A program made the position numbers and the translations under genes. A stretch of DNA of 64,000 nucleotides, taken from assembly GCA_018398765.1 (NCBI GenBank), contig JAHBMJ010004978.1:5552-69551 (forward strand), read 5' to 3'. This document shows positions 50,845 to 61,762 of this stretch, one piece after another. The notes beneath the pieces are model-generated. The model was given only the letters and a program-made list of their open reading frames with translations. It was not told the origin of the DNA and made no database searches. Positions within the stretch are counted from its first letter, which is position 1. Every line of letters starts with the position of its first letter. The DNA is from Chromera velia. Its lineage: Eukaryota > Sar > Chromeraceae.

Positions 50845-51113
50845 ATGAAGTCACAACTGACTGGCTGGCTGACTTGAGTGGCTTACAATGTCATTGTCAT
50901 TATTCCTTTATTGTTTGATTGATGCCAGACAGAGGTCTGTGATGGTCTCTTGCACCGAGAGAAACTGCAGATGAAGAAGGGCTGCCTTGGGAAGGCATGC
51001 AAAGTGATGCATGGCAGAATCGATGGGTGGGTGGATTTGTTCGGATGTCCGAAGGCGGGCGGAGGTTTTCAGCTCTATTTGTGCTGCCTGTGTGTGTGCG
51101 CGCGTGTGTGCGT

Positions 51114-51154
<41 letters not shown>

Positions 51155-51589
51155 CGAGAGAGAGAAAGAGAGAGAGAGAGACAGCTTGGGGAGACAGCTG
51201 ACCCTTCTTTCTTTCTCTGTTTGCCAGTATGTCTGTTGCCCTGCAACGTAAGTACACTGATGGATTGGTTGCTCGAGCGGTTGTTGCGTGAATGACTTCG
51301 ATGTTCATGGAAGAAAGAAAGAGCAGCCTCTCGGGGAGAGAGAGAGAGTTGAACGAAAAGTAGAGAAGAGAAGAGAAGAGAAGAGAAGAGATCGACCTGC
51401 TTGAAGGGCGGGTTGAGGGGAAGCGGGTGGGTGGGCAGACAGGATTGAACTCTGCTGTAAAGAAAGAGTGCGGAGGGGGAAGGAACAGCAGAAGAAGACT
51501 GGGATGACGCGTTGCTTGCTGGCACTCTTTCTTAAAATTTCTTTCTCCGAAGAAGAGGACGAAGCAGTTGAAGAAGTCATGACATCAGA

Positions 51590-51651
<62 letters not shown>

Positions 51652-51664
51652 CGGACAGACAGAC

Positions 51665-51698
<34 letters not shown>

Positions 51699-54521
51699 CC
51701 AGACAGACGGACAAACAGACGGACAGCCAGCCAGACAAACAAACAGACAAACAGGGAGCCGTCGGTATCGATGAGAAAAGAGCGAAATGAAGGCGAAAAG
51801 AAAATCACTCAGCAAGTCCAAAGGAATGAAATGAAAGTGACAGGATGAAGAACTTAAATAAAGACTTTCGCGTTACTGCCTGAGAAGGTACGCAGAAGGT
51901 TCTCCTCCGTCTCCTTCCTGTCTCGTCTCCTTCTCCGTCTCCATCTCTGCTCTGATCTACAGAGAGACAAGGCAATGGAAGGGAGGGGCGGGGGGGGGGG
52001 GGGGGGGGGGGGGGGCGGAGAGAGAGTGAGCAAAGGCTCCTGACTGTTTGACTTTGACTTCCTTCATTCGAATTGTCAAGCGCTCCATTTTCAATCTCTG
52101 GATGTTTTAAGGAGCCGTCAGGATTTTCTCGGGGCAGTTGGGAAGAGAAGAGGGATAGACGTCTTTTCTGAATTTTCCCTCCTTGTCCCCACCTCATTTT
52201 TCTCTCTATCTGTTCTTTCCTCTTTTACACGGACTCCGCCTCTGTTACGTCATGTGTGAATCCTTCTTCGTCTCTGACTGGTCAAGAGAACATTCTTTGA
52301 CTCCACCCCTGCCTCTCTTCCATCCTTTCTTCCCTCCTTCCTTCCTTCCTTCCTTCCTCCTTTTCTTTCTTCCTTCCTTTCATTCTGACCTCTCTCTCCC
52401 TGGATCTCTTTTTTTTTGTCTTCCGTTTCTTCGTTTGAAAAATCAAAACTCGAAGGCGTCGCCTTGACCCTTCTTTTTTCTTCCCTCTTCAGTCCCTCTG
52501 GTTTCATCTTTATCAGTGGACCAATGCTGCCCCCATTTTCATTTTGAATTAAGAAACGAAGGAGAGAACCGTTTTTTTTTTGTGCTTGATCGGTCCAATC
52601 ACTTGAATGCATAAGCCATTGGGGCATTCAAGTAACTCGCTAATCATAAGTCAGTCAGATGGACAGAGCGCACAACTTTTTTCAATCTCCGGTTCCTTCA
52701 TATGCAGGCCAGCAAGAGACAATTGAGTATCGCTGTCTGTTCGTTTTCGTTTTCCCCTTCTCTGGTTCTGAAGTTCAGATACCTAACACAAGAAAGGGAC
52801 ATAAACATAGACACAAACGGACACACAAAAAGGGGCGCATGCCTGGGGAAGACTGAAACAAGAAAGTTCAGCCAGCCTTTTTTAAGAAGGGGACTCGAAA
52901 GGTAGAACAGATCAACAGCTGTTTGTTGAAGAAAGAAAGCGTTTGGAGGATAAAAAATCTAGGATCTCCCCCACCCACTCTCTCCTTTCACTGGCGGGGG
53001 GATCGGGTGGGAAGGCGTTACGCTCTTTGCTTTCGAAAATTCAACCTATTTAACTGACTAACTGAATGTGTGACTGAGAAAAACTGCGGTGCATGGGATC
53101 GCACCGTTCACCGACACGCATGCATGCATGCATTCGGGTCTTCTCTTTTCTCATTCGATCAAACGGAGAGAAAGTGGGCCAGTTGGCTCAGAAGGTTGAT
53201 CGGCAGAATGACCGATGGGCTGTACGAAAATTGGGTTCTTCGGCTTCAATGACTTGGCCGGTTTCTCGCGTGCGTGCGTGCGCGCTTGGGTGCCTGCATT
53301 CATAAACAACTGCACGTGAGAGTGCGCATGCGGGAGCAGTGGCTGGAAAACGTCTCTTGGGGGGGTAGAGTTGGTGCATGACGGGGGGGTGTCGACTACT
53401 CTGTGTGTGGTGCAAATGTGTTTGAGTTGGAGGGGTCTGTCGGGAGGAAACTGGGATGGGATGCCCCCGATGGGACGTCTTGCTGCCCCTTCTGATTTCT
53501 TGTCCGACCTGTCTTTTGATGTCTCTCTCTGTCTTTCTGCCTTGGCCTCTTACTGCATGGATGTGTTGTATGCACTCACTCTCTGCGTGCGTGTGCGTGT
53601 ATGGGAATGGAATTATAATGACCATGTCTCTCCAATTTCGATCCATCGCTAGATCCATCGTCAACAAAAATCAATTAACCCAAGACAACGAGGTAATTCA
53701 GCATTAATTCTCTAACAGACCTTTCCTTCATTTTTCTTCTCCTTTTTTCTCCCTTCAGTCAAGCTCGGGAATACGAGAACCAAATGAGTGTAAAGACAGG
53801 CTACTGTAAATAAAAAAGCTGGATGAAAACGTAAGAAAAGAAAATTTAAGAAATGTTTGCCGTCGGAGCATCTCTCAGACAGGCAGGCACTGGCACTCAG
53901 TAAGCCAGGCTGGCGACGGACATGTGAGTCACAGTGAGTGCCAATTTAAAATCAAATTACTATATAGATGCCTGTAGATATCTGCAAACGATGTAGTAAA
54001 TTAACGATGTATAGGCTTGATACAAATAAAATGTATGATAAAACATATATAAAGATTAAAACGAAAGATAACTTGAATAAAGTTAAGTTTTATAAACATG
54101 TAAAGGCCTTTGCAATTGAGTATGTATGTCACCTACCTGTCGCTATAAATTTTGTTACAAGCAGTTTTCGAATTTTTAAACTACAGTCAAACAATTATCG
54201 CTCACGACGCTCAGAATGAGTATAATCCTTAGTCAAACAACTTTGAATTATTTTAAACCGTAGTCTGAATGAGGCCCAGAGGCTGCAATGCCACCGCCAT
54301 ATAAATTTTAGGATATGATAGGATAGGATTAATTTCACATCGAGCTCATAACTCACTTAAGCCGTTACTGAGACCAAACCTTGAACCATTACCTAAGCCA
54401 AACCAAATCGATGCTTGAAAAACTTGAATACCGAGAACCATCATGCAGCAGCGCAAACAAAACAAAACAAAACACGAGTGGATCCGATATTCAATTGTGT
54501 ACGATGCAGGCCGAAGGTCGA
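50845..54521. other. Repeat-rich spacer, no gene seen
   Basis: Holds (GT)n-(GA)n at 51098-51182, GAAGA units at 51361-51390, (CA)n-(GA)n-(ACAG)n at 51594-51720, a run of 26 G at 51990-52015 and a CTTC-rich tract at 52330-52380. From about 53760 the base composition becomes AT-rich up to the reverse-transcriptase ORF. An 83-codon AT-rich frame (53968-54219) is not recognised. Confidence 0.55.
51990..52015. repeat. Poly-G run (26 G)
   Basis: An uninterrupted run of 26 G on the + strand. Prone to G-quadruplex formation and to sequencing length error. Confidence 0.9.
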
Positions 54522-56852
54522 TCATACCAAGTGAAACAGATCGCAAGATGATTCACCCACTGAATAGAACAGGCTGTCTGTCGCTTTCTGAACCTCCCCT
54601 TTACTGAATCCGAATTGCAAAAGCTCCCACCCCAATGCCCTGAGTACTTCTTTAAACTTGCTATCAGAGCACAGAGAAAAAAGGAAAGTGCGCTGCAGGT
54701 GGCTTCTGAGAATAGTCTCTCTCTGCTTCCGGGGTACCGCTGACTGCGCATGTGCAAAGTGAGGAAAGACGAGAGGGACAGAAATGTTCTCGTCTGTTCC
54801 TACCTTGTTTGTACAGCCATTCACGTCCTTCGGATGCAGAAAGAGACGCAAGCAGCACTGGCATGGATGAAGATCAAACTGAAGAAAACTGCTTCCTTCC
54901 TGCCTCTCCAACACACACTCCACCGCATAAAAATCCGGAAGCGACCAACTGCTGATCACATGATTCCGACATTGATCGAAAGGCAATCGAGATACTATGA
55001 TCCGGTCGTTCATCCATCTGCACATCAAACGGGACGGTAGAATCCTTCCTTTCGCTTCTCCTCCTCTGCCATACGGCAGAAGCTGTGTTACTCCCCGAGC
55101 CCGTGACCACTCCCATTCCGCAAAACCTGCTATCAGATTGGCAAGACCCGGCGACAAAGGCGATCCTTGCGCCAGTCCCTCCTTCTGTCGAACAACCTTC
55201 GTACCCACCCGCACAAAACACGTCGAGAAGTCCAGTCGAATCAGGTCAGTCAGTTCATCAAACGAAAAGACAGTAGCGTTTTGATATCTGTCATGTGTGC
55301 AGAGAAATGCTTTCCTCTTCCTGTGCGCGTTTGGAGTCCAACGTCTCCCCTCTCTACCTGGCCTGTGTGAAATGAATGTCCTCTCTCCCCCTCTGCCAGA
55401 CAGAGCAATGTACCAATACCTCTCTCTCTCTTTCAACTCTTCCAACAGTCTTCTCAGCTGATGCAGCACAAACGCCCTTGGTATGGACGGAAAGAAGTTC
55501 TTGATGTCATCGACCGCAACCGCTACGGAGCACATCGATACCTCTTGTTTCGCTCTGTGCGTCACGTTGCTGAGCTGTGCGCACTCTACCCTTGAAGACC
55601 CGTCGTTCATCTTTGCAACTGCCTCAATGAATGGAAAGGGAGAGAACAGCGTTCCATGAGGCCTCATGGCCGCAATCAGACCGTTGAGCATCCTACAGCC
55701 CATCCCAAATGCCCTCTTCCACGCATGCTGTGCATAAGAGACCAGCGGTCTCCACTTGAGCAGCGCAAGCGAAGCTGGGTACCCCTTCCGAAAAGTCTTC
55801 CACTTTAGCCAGACAATGCCGACCCCAAACCTGTGCTTCTTCCCCTCCCCTGGAGAAACCTTTCCCGTAACACTCCCCAAGAAGCCCGGATGAGAGCAAT
55901 CAATCAGTCTCTCCGTGAGGTCTCTCACCTGCCTCTCACTCAACATCTCGTAATCAAGTGAACTGACAAAGAACTTCTTTACCCCTTCCCCAAACACCCG
56001 AGGACAGACAAAGAAAATGTCTCCAGCACTTCGATCTACTTGCCCCATTGCCAGATTCCGTTTAAGGTCCTCGCATATGTCCTTCCCTGGCATAGACACC
56101 CCTGCCCCTTCCCACAGAAAAGTAAAGTCTCGAAATGCTTCCCTCAGTTCTCTCGTGACAGCTGCTCTCCTTCCCTCCGCTCCTCCCATTTCTCTAATTC
56201 CCTTCATTCTCTTGTGTCTGTTCACAACTCGCTCCACTGCCCAACTCACCCTCCCTGCAACATACTGTGCGGACTGGCAGAAGCGCGAACGAGCACTCCA
56301 ATTGCTTGGTGTCCCTACCATTCTTTGCAGTCCTTCCACCTGCGACCAGATATCAACCACATGACCCTCTACTGTCCTGAACCCATATATCTCTGCAAGT
56401 CTTCCACAGTCACAAGGCAAGTTTTCAGGAGTACACACCCTCTCATCCTCAGCCCACTTCTTCACGTTTGAAAGAAGCTTCACCAAATTTGGTGGAGTTT
56501 CTGGCCTGAGACGAAATCTGTATGAATCTCTAAACCTTTCACGAAGTACTTTCCTAACTGCTGCCCTCACTGGCTGAAAGGCTTGCATTGGAATCTTCAG
56601 ATCAATCTGACTGCATTCTTCTCTCATTTTCCAGAATGTCCATCCCTTCATTTCACACAAACGGCGAATGTTCAACCAAAAAACCTGTCGGAAGAAAAGG
56701 TCAGAGGCAGTACGAAGAAATCTCTTCAGCAAAATCTTTGCGTCTGTCTCACTAAGAGGAGACCTCCTCAGCTGCGATGCCGGTCTTGGTTTCCGAGCCA
56801 AAAATGCGTAGTGCCATGTGTGGAAGAAGTTCCCGCCTAGTCCCGTTCCCAT
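54522..56852 (-). CDS. Reverse-transcriptase-domain protein with altered motif C
   Basis: Intronless; 776 residues from ATG 56852 (the frame is open without ATG to 56939), ending in TGA. The N-terminal ~440 residues are not recognised and are rich in Arg, Trp and Phe. The polymerase-like part has motif A VAVDDIKNFFPSI (about residue 446), a region of aromatic and basic residues, motif B GLAQGSPLSPGLANLIAG (about 560), and a motif C equivalent CRWMNDRIIV (about 611) where YxDD would be expected. The first Asp of the pair is therefore Asn. A Cys/His-containing segment (HPCQCCLRLFLH) follows. No endonuclease, integrase, RNase H or LTR was found. It lies between two AT-rich flanks. Either a retroelement ORF or a domesticated RT-like gene. 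Confidence 0.7.
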   Translation of the reverse strand: MGTGLGGNFFHTWHYAFLARKPRPASQLRRSPLSETDAKILLKRFLRTASDLFFRQVFWLNIRRLCEMKGWTFWKMREECSQIDLKIPMQAFQPVRAAVRKVLRERFRDSYRFRLRPETPPNLVKLLSNVKKWAEDERVCTPENLPCDCGRLAEIYGFRTVEGHVVDIWSQVEGLQRMVGTPSNWSARSRFCQSAQYVAGRVSWAVERVVNRHKRMKGIREMGGAEGRRAAVTRELREAFRDFTFLWEGAGVSMPGKDICEDLKRNLAMGQVDRSAGDIFFVCPRVFGEGVKKFFVSSLDYEMLSERQVRDLTERLIDCSHPGFLGSVTGKVSPGEGKKHRFGVGIVWLKWKTFRKGYPASLALLKWRPLVSYAQHAWKRAFGMGCRMLNGLIAAMRPHGTLFSPFPFIEAVAKMNDGSSRVECAQLSNVTHRAKQEVSMCSVAVAVDDIKNFFPSIPRAFVLHQLRRLLEELKERERYWYIALSGRGGERTFISHRPGREGRRWTPNAHRKRKAFLCTHDRYQNATVFSFDELTDLIRLDFSTCFVRVGTKVVRQKEGLAQGSPLSPGLANLIAGFAEWEWSRARGVTQLLPYGRGGEAKGRILPSRLMCRWMNDRIIVSRLPFDQCRNHVISSWSLPDFYAVECVLERQEGSSFLQFDLHPCQCCLRLFLHPKDVNGCTNKVGTDENISVPLVFPHFAHAQSAVPRKQRETILRSHLQRTFLFSLCSDSKFKEVLRALGWELLQFGFSKGEVQKATDSLFYSVGESSCDLFHLV

Positions 56853-56939
56853 TCCTGCCCTGTCGCTCGCTCTGTGAAATGCTTCCCGCGTGGCCTGCTG
56901 AGGTACTGTCTGGCTGAAGCATTCCCTGAATTCCGTCAA

Positions 56940-57760
56940 AAGTAATACTAGTCTTATACCTCTGTTCCTTCCCCCTTCCTTACCTCCTTCTCTTTTCCCT
57001 TTTACATTCAGCGATGGATCTAGCCTGTCAATCAGATGCAGTTCTACAGCAATAATTTAAGTGAATTTAGATGAATTTACATGAATTTAAGCAGTGAATT
57101 TAGATAAATTTAGGTGAATTTGAGTGAATTCAATTCATTTTGAAATGAATTTAGAGCTTTTTACATAGAAATTAATTAATATAAATTCACTTAAATTCAT
57201 TTCATAATGAATTTAAAACTAAATTCATTAGTGAATTTATATTCAAAATTCATTTGTAAATTCACTTAAATTCACCTAAATTCACTCAGCTGCTTAAATC
57301 CACGTAAATTCATCTAAATTCACTTCAATTCATTTATAAATTCATTCATTTTTGCAGGATAGATTTACTAAGAAAAGAATTCATAAAACAACGACTAAAA
57401 TTTTATATCTATGAATCAAACAAAATAAAGATGTAATGAAACGTTGTATGGAATGCATTGTAATTGAATTTAAATCAATTCATTTTTTACATCAATTCCG
57501 ATCATCATTCCGCATTGAACCAGCAATATAGAAAACATTTTTTAAATGTATTCGGTAACTTCAACCGTTAAACGTTGATGTCGCAACTCGAAACTTACTT
57601 CACTTCTTATATAACGTCTGGCAGACTGGCACGCCTTTCTAGTAAGTTTCTACCCCCTCCTTCACTGATCGAACCCCGCGTGCATGAATCTTTTCTTGCA
57701 TCTCGCATTGGCCTGGTCGCGTTTCTTTAATCGACGCCATCGGTCTTTTCATCCCTGCAC
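56940..57760. other. AT-rich spacer with hairpin element
   Basis: Between the RT ORF and the oligopeptidase stop. The hairpin at 57040-57360 dominates. The rest is AT-rich with no gene seen. Confidence 0.6.
57046..57350. mobile_element. Hairpin element of GAATTTA units
   Basis: The left arm is built of degenerate GTGAATTTAGATGAATTTA units and the right arm of their complement (AAATTCATCTAAATTCACTT). Long self-complementarity with an AT-rich centre near 57190. Similar in unit and design to the hairpin at 15359-15716, including TGCAGG next to the right end (57353-57359). Non-coding. Confidence 0.6.
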
Positions 57761-58055
57761 TCACTTTCTGTGGCATGAAAGAAGGTCACAGCACTTGAGG
57801 CGGTCCACCACGAAGGCATACTCGAATGCCCTTTCCCTCATGTTCTTGTACCTGTCAGAGGCACTGAAGTGACCAGAACTGAGGTCCACCTTCAGAAGCA
57901 GAGGGTTGTCGTCCGTCTTCGTCTCTCGAAGTTTCGCGACCCTGCGAGGGAGGAGACGACAAGTCAGAAAAGAGAAAGAAGAAAATTGGGGCTCTAAAGA
58001 AGCAAGCAGAATCCATCGCGCATCTCTTGTCTTCTATCGTACACCCGCACGCACA

Positions 58056-58092
<37 letters not shown>

Positions 58093-61068
58093 GCACGCAC
58101 GCACGCACGCACTGACACAAACACACACAGAAAAAGAGAAAGAGAAACCATAATTTTCTTTCTTTTCCCCTGTCTTCTTTTCACATACACCGCAGAAAAA
58201 GAAGTACAGACTGACAGACAGATCATTGGGCAGGCAGACACAGGGACAAACTATGTCTTCTTTCTTCCCTTCCCTCCCTTCTCTTGACTCGTGAGTCAAA
58301 ACGGACAGACCGGCACACGGAAAGGAGAAGCGACATGGCAAAGAGGCACGCAGCCATGCAGAGAGACAGCCACAAAGAGGCAGGCAGGCAGACAGACAGA
58401 CAGGCAAATGGACCGAGAGACAGGTATGCACACATAGATATGCAGACACATCGATGGGCCAACAAGCAGACAAGGGGACAGGCGGGCAGACAAGCAGACA
58501 AAGAGTCAGCATGCAGACAAGCAAGCAAAGCAACAGAGAGAATCTCATCCCCTGCCGTTCGCGGGGGCGACCTCTAAAAGACAAAACAGCGACAGCGTTC
58601 TAGGGAACCACTGAAGCACTTATCATATACCGCCTTTCACGTCCGTTTTCTCTGACACCCTCCGAAGCCCCCGCTTGGTTCCCCTGCCTACTGACTGACC
58701 GACCACTTGCAAGGCTCCCAGTAGGCGACTCGAGGATCGTTCAGTCCCGCAGTGACGAGCATGGCGGGATACGAGTCGTGTCTGACGTTGTCGTAGGGCG
58801 AGTACTCGAGCATGTAGTAGAAAAACTTCTTCTCGTTCGGGTTCCCCCACTCCTCCCACTCACCCACCTGCACATTCATTCATGTCCATTCAAAATATTT
58901 CCATCCAGTTCAGCTGAGCCTGTGTTTTCTCTGTTCGATCCAGTCCAAAAAACGAGCCAACAGGAAAAAAGAATTCCAGAAAAAAGAACAGACTCATCAA
59001 GACCAAAGGAATGGAGGCACTACTCATGGAGCTTGCTCGTATGAAATAATCAATTATTCAAGAAAAAGACCTAAAGAAGCGCATTCAACAACAACACAAA
59101 TGCCCAACACATAAAACCCACCGTCAGAGGAATGGAAGGGTCGCACATCGAGTTCATCACATCGACAAAGGGAACGTCTGCAATCGCCACTCCGAACAAG
59201 TCGGGGCGGAGGTTCAAACTCGCCCCCACCAGCAGACCCCCCGCAGACCTCCCTGTGATGCCCAGACGTTCGGGGGAGGTGACGCCCTCAGGCCCTGTCA
59301 GACGCTCGGCTGCTGCGACGAAATCCAAAAACGTGTTCTTCTTGGTCAAGAACTTCCCCTCGTCTTCGTACCAAGGACGTCCCATCTCACCCCCCCCTCT
59401 GATATGTGCTATGGCGTACACAATGCCCCTGTTCAGGAGGGGAATCCTGTGGTAGTCAAAAGAGGGATCGATGGACACCCCATAGGATCCGTAGCCGTAT
59501 AGCATCGTGGGAAGGGGGGAGGAGGATTCCTTGGAGGCTTTGAACGGTCCGTTGGGGTAGGCTTTTTTGGAATAGACTAGAGAGACGGGAATCTGGGTAC
59601 CGTCGTGGGAAGGGGCCGTCAGACGATCTGCGGCGTAGTCTTCTGATTTGTAGTTGGGTACAGTCTGTTGCCACATCAGCTGTGCGGTGCTCTTCTTCAT
59701 GTCATAATCAAAAAGCGATGAGGGGGTGGTGAGGCTGGAATAGCCAAATCGAAGTACGTCTGTCTCGAAAAGGAAATTGGCAGAGATCCATGCCATGTGG
59801 GCCTCTTCCTTCATGGGAATTTTTTGGATTTTTTTGGTTTTGGGGTCTAGAATCCACACCTGAGAGAAACCTCCCTCTCTGCCGGAGACGGCAATGGTGT
59901 TTTTGAATGGCAACAGTTCCTTGTACTGAATGTCTTTGTCATAGGGGAAGAGATCTTTCCAATTGGTGACCTCAGTCTTTGCAATGGGGGTCTGCACAAT
60001 CTTTCCGTTTTTCGAGTCATCTTTGTTGGTGACAATGAAGAACGAATCACCCCAGTGCTCGACCGTGTACCTCAAATCAGGCAACCGAGTCTGAATACAC
60101 TTCACCCCCTGTGCTGCCTTCCTGTGCCCCTCTGCCTCCTTGGCATCTTTCAAATCAACAACCCAATATTCATCCTGTACTGCAGACCCACTGCCAATGA
60201 ACAGAAACCTCCCACTGTTCGACTTCTCAATACCCACCCAGAACCTCTTATCCTCCTCTGTATACAGCAGGACGTCCTCTGACTGGGGGGTCCCCATCAC
60301 ATGCATCCACACCTTCCACGGTCGGTGTTCCTCATCGAACGTGAGGTAAAACACCACAGACGTGTCTGCACCCCAAACAACTGTGCTGTCAACCTCCTTC
60401 AACACCTCCCCCTTCTCCTCTTCGGTCCCCGCAGCTCGGAAAAAAATTTCATACGTCTCGTATCCTGTGAAGTCTGCGGAGACGGCAATGAGGGAATGGT
60501 CGGGAGACGGTTCGACTACCCTGACGTCTGTGTAGTCACGTCCCTTTGCAAGGACGTTCACATCCAGAAGCATTTCCTCCCCCTCAATCGGGGCTGTCTC
60601 CACACCCGGACGTTTTTTTCGGCAGTAGAAAGGATAAGACTTTCCCTGCTCAGTGCGGGTGTAGTAGAACAAGCCTTGACCTCTGGGGCAGGGCAGTTTG
60701 CTCTCAGTCTCGAGCATATGCGAAATCATCTCTTTGTAGATGGATTCCTCAACTCCCTTAAGAGGAGCCATGTGTGCATCCGTTTTCTTATTCTCTTTCT
60801 CTATGTAGGACATGACCTTTTTGTCCTTTCTTGTGTCGTCCCTCATCCAAAAAAAAGGGTCCGAACGCACCACAGGGGGGTCCATCGGATTGGGACCTCT
60901 GTCCTCCCCCTCGACCTTTCCAAACAAAACATTCTGCACTTTCTTCGTCGCAGAAGAATTTCGGCAAGCGGCGCCAGAACGAGGGACCAAAAGAGAAAGA
61001 GTCCCTGCCGCAGCCGCAGCACCGACTGAGGCAGAAAGAAGGCCGAAAGCTGCCGTCTTACGGTCCAT
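57761..61068 (-). CDS. ptrB: Oligopeptidase B (prolyl oligopeptidase family S9A)
   Basis: Serine peptidase cleaving oligopeptides after basic residues. Exons: 61068-59122, 58867-58704, 57941-57761; about 763 residues, phases consistent, TGA stop. An N-terminal hydrophobic Ala-rich segment (FGLLSASVGAAAAAGTLSLL) suggests a signal or membrane anchor, absent from bacterial PtrB. A beta-propeller region follows (DPFFWMRDD, YEIFFRAAG, VLRFGYSSLTTPSSLFDYD). The hydrolase domain has LYGYGSYGVSIDP, IAHIRGGGEMGRPWYEDEG, LGITGRSAGGLLVGA (nucleophile Ser), EWEEWGNPNE, AMLVTAGLNDPRVAYWEP (catalytic Asp) and LSSGHFSASDRYKN (catalytic His). Exon 2 continues exactly where family members do (PLT/VGEWEEWG). 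Looks intact. Divergent from the membrane-protein gene, 694 bp between starts. Confidence 0.92.
58045..58112. repeat. (CA)n-(CGCA)n in oligopeptidase intron
   Basis: Simple repeat in intron 2, followed by (GACA)n-type tracts to about 58540. Confidence 0.9.
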
Positions 61069-61762
61069 CGTGCTGTTCTCTGAGGAGACGGAGAACAGTC
61101 GTTCGTCCAATCGCTTTGGCTCTACGTGTCTTCGACTGAATTCCAGCTCAAGACAAACAAAAAACAGAGAACTGGAGCACTCGACGGGAAATTCTTTTCA
61201 CCACTTGTGGAATACCGAGCACTACGTAGTGGAACCATAGTATCGAGGCATATCGAGGTTGTTCATGGTTGTTCGATCATGTGGCCGGTCTTGATCGATG
61301 CATGGCGTTTTCCCTCAACTTATCTAGCGCGCCGCGGGCGATCGAATAATTTCGAGATGAATTAAGAAACAATCAAGGTCAGTCGCCGCGCTCGCCTGAC
61401 CTGCCTGCAGGCATATATATATATGCATCTGCGGCTGCGGTGCGGTATATAGCCCGCGTGCGGGCCCGCGCGAGCTCGCGTCCCCAACCGGTTCCCGGAA
61501 TCTGTATCGGAAAGAAATTAAGAAAGAAAAACGATCGATATCGATGCGCATGGATGGACAAAGCGAAGTTCTGTGTGCTGTCTGACATGCGGTCGTCTTC
61601 AGTTGAACCAGTCCCCTCATCTGCTACAGCTGGTAATCTTTGAGCTTAATCTCTTGCGAGCAGACGAGTGGAGGGCGAAGCATTGAGAGTCGAAGTCCGA
61701 AAAGCAGAGCTGGAGATCACGGCAAAGGCTTGCAAAAGGGCAGAGGTGAAACAAGAGGAACC
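61069..61762. promoter_or_regulatory. Divergent intergenic region (oligopeptidase / membrane protein)
   Basis: 694 bp. It contains a GC-rich, palindrome-rich patch (61381-61485) with GCATATATATATATGC, CGGTATATAGC and GCGGGCCCGCGCG. This combination of CpG-rich palindromes with TATA-like cores is a plausible bidirectional promoter core. Confidence 0.5.

Noticed and set aside
53968-54219. 83-codon frame in AT-rich DNA
   Set aside because: Composition-driven (Lys/Asn/Tyr-rich), no splice partners and no recognised motif.
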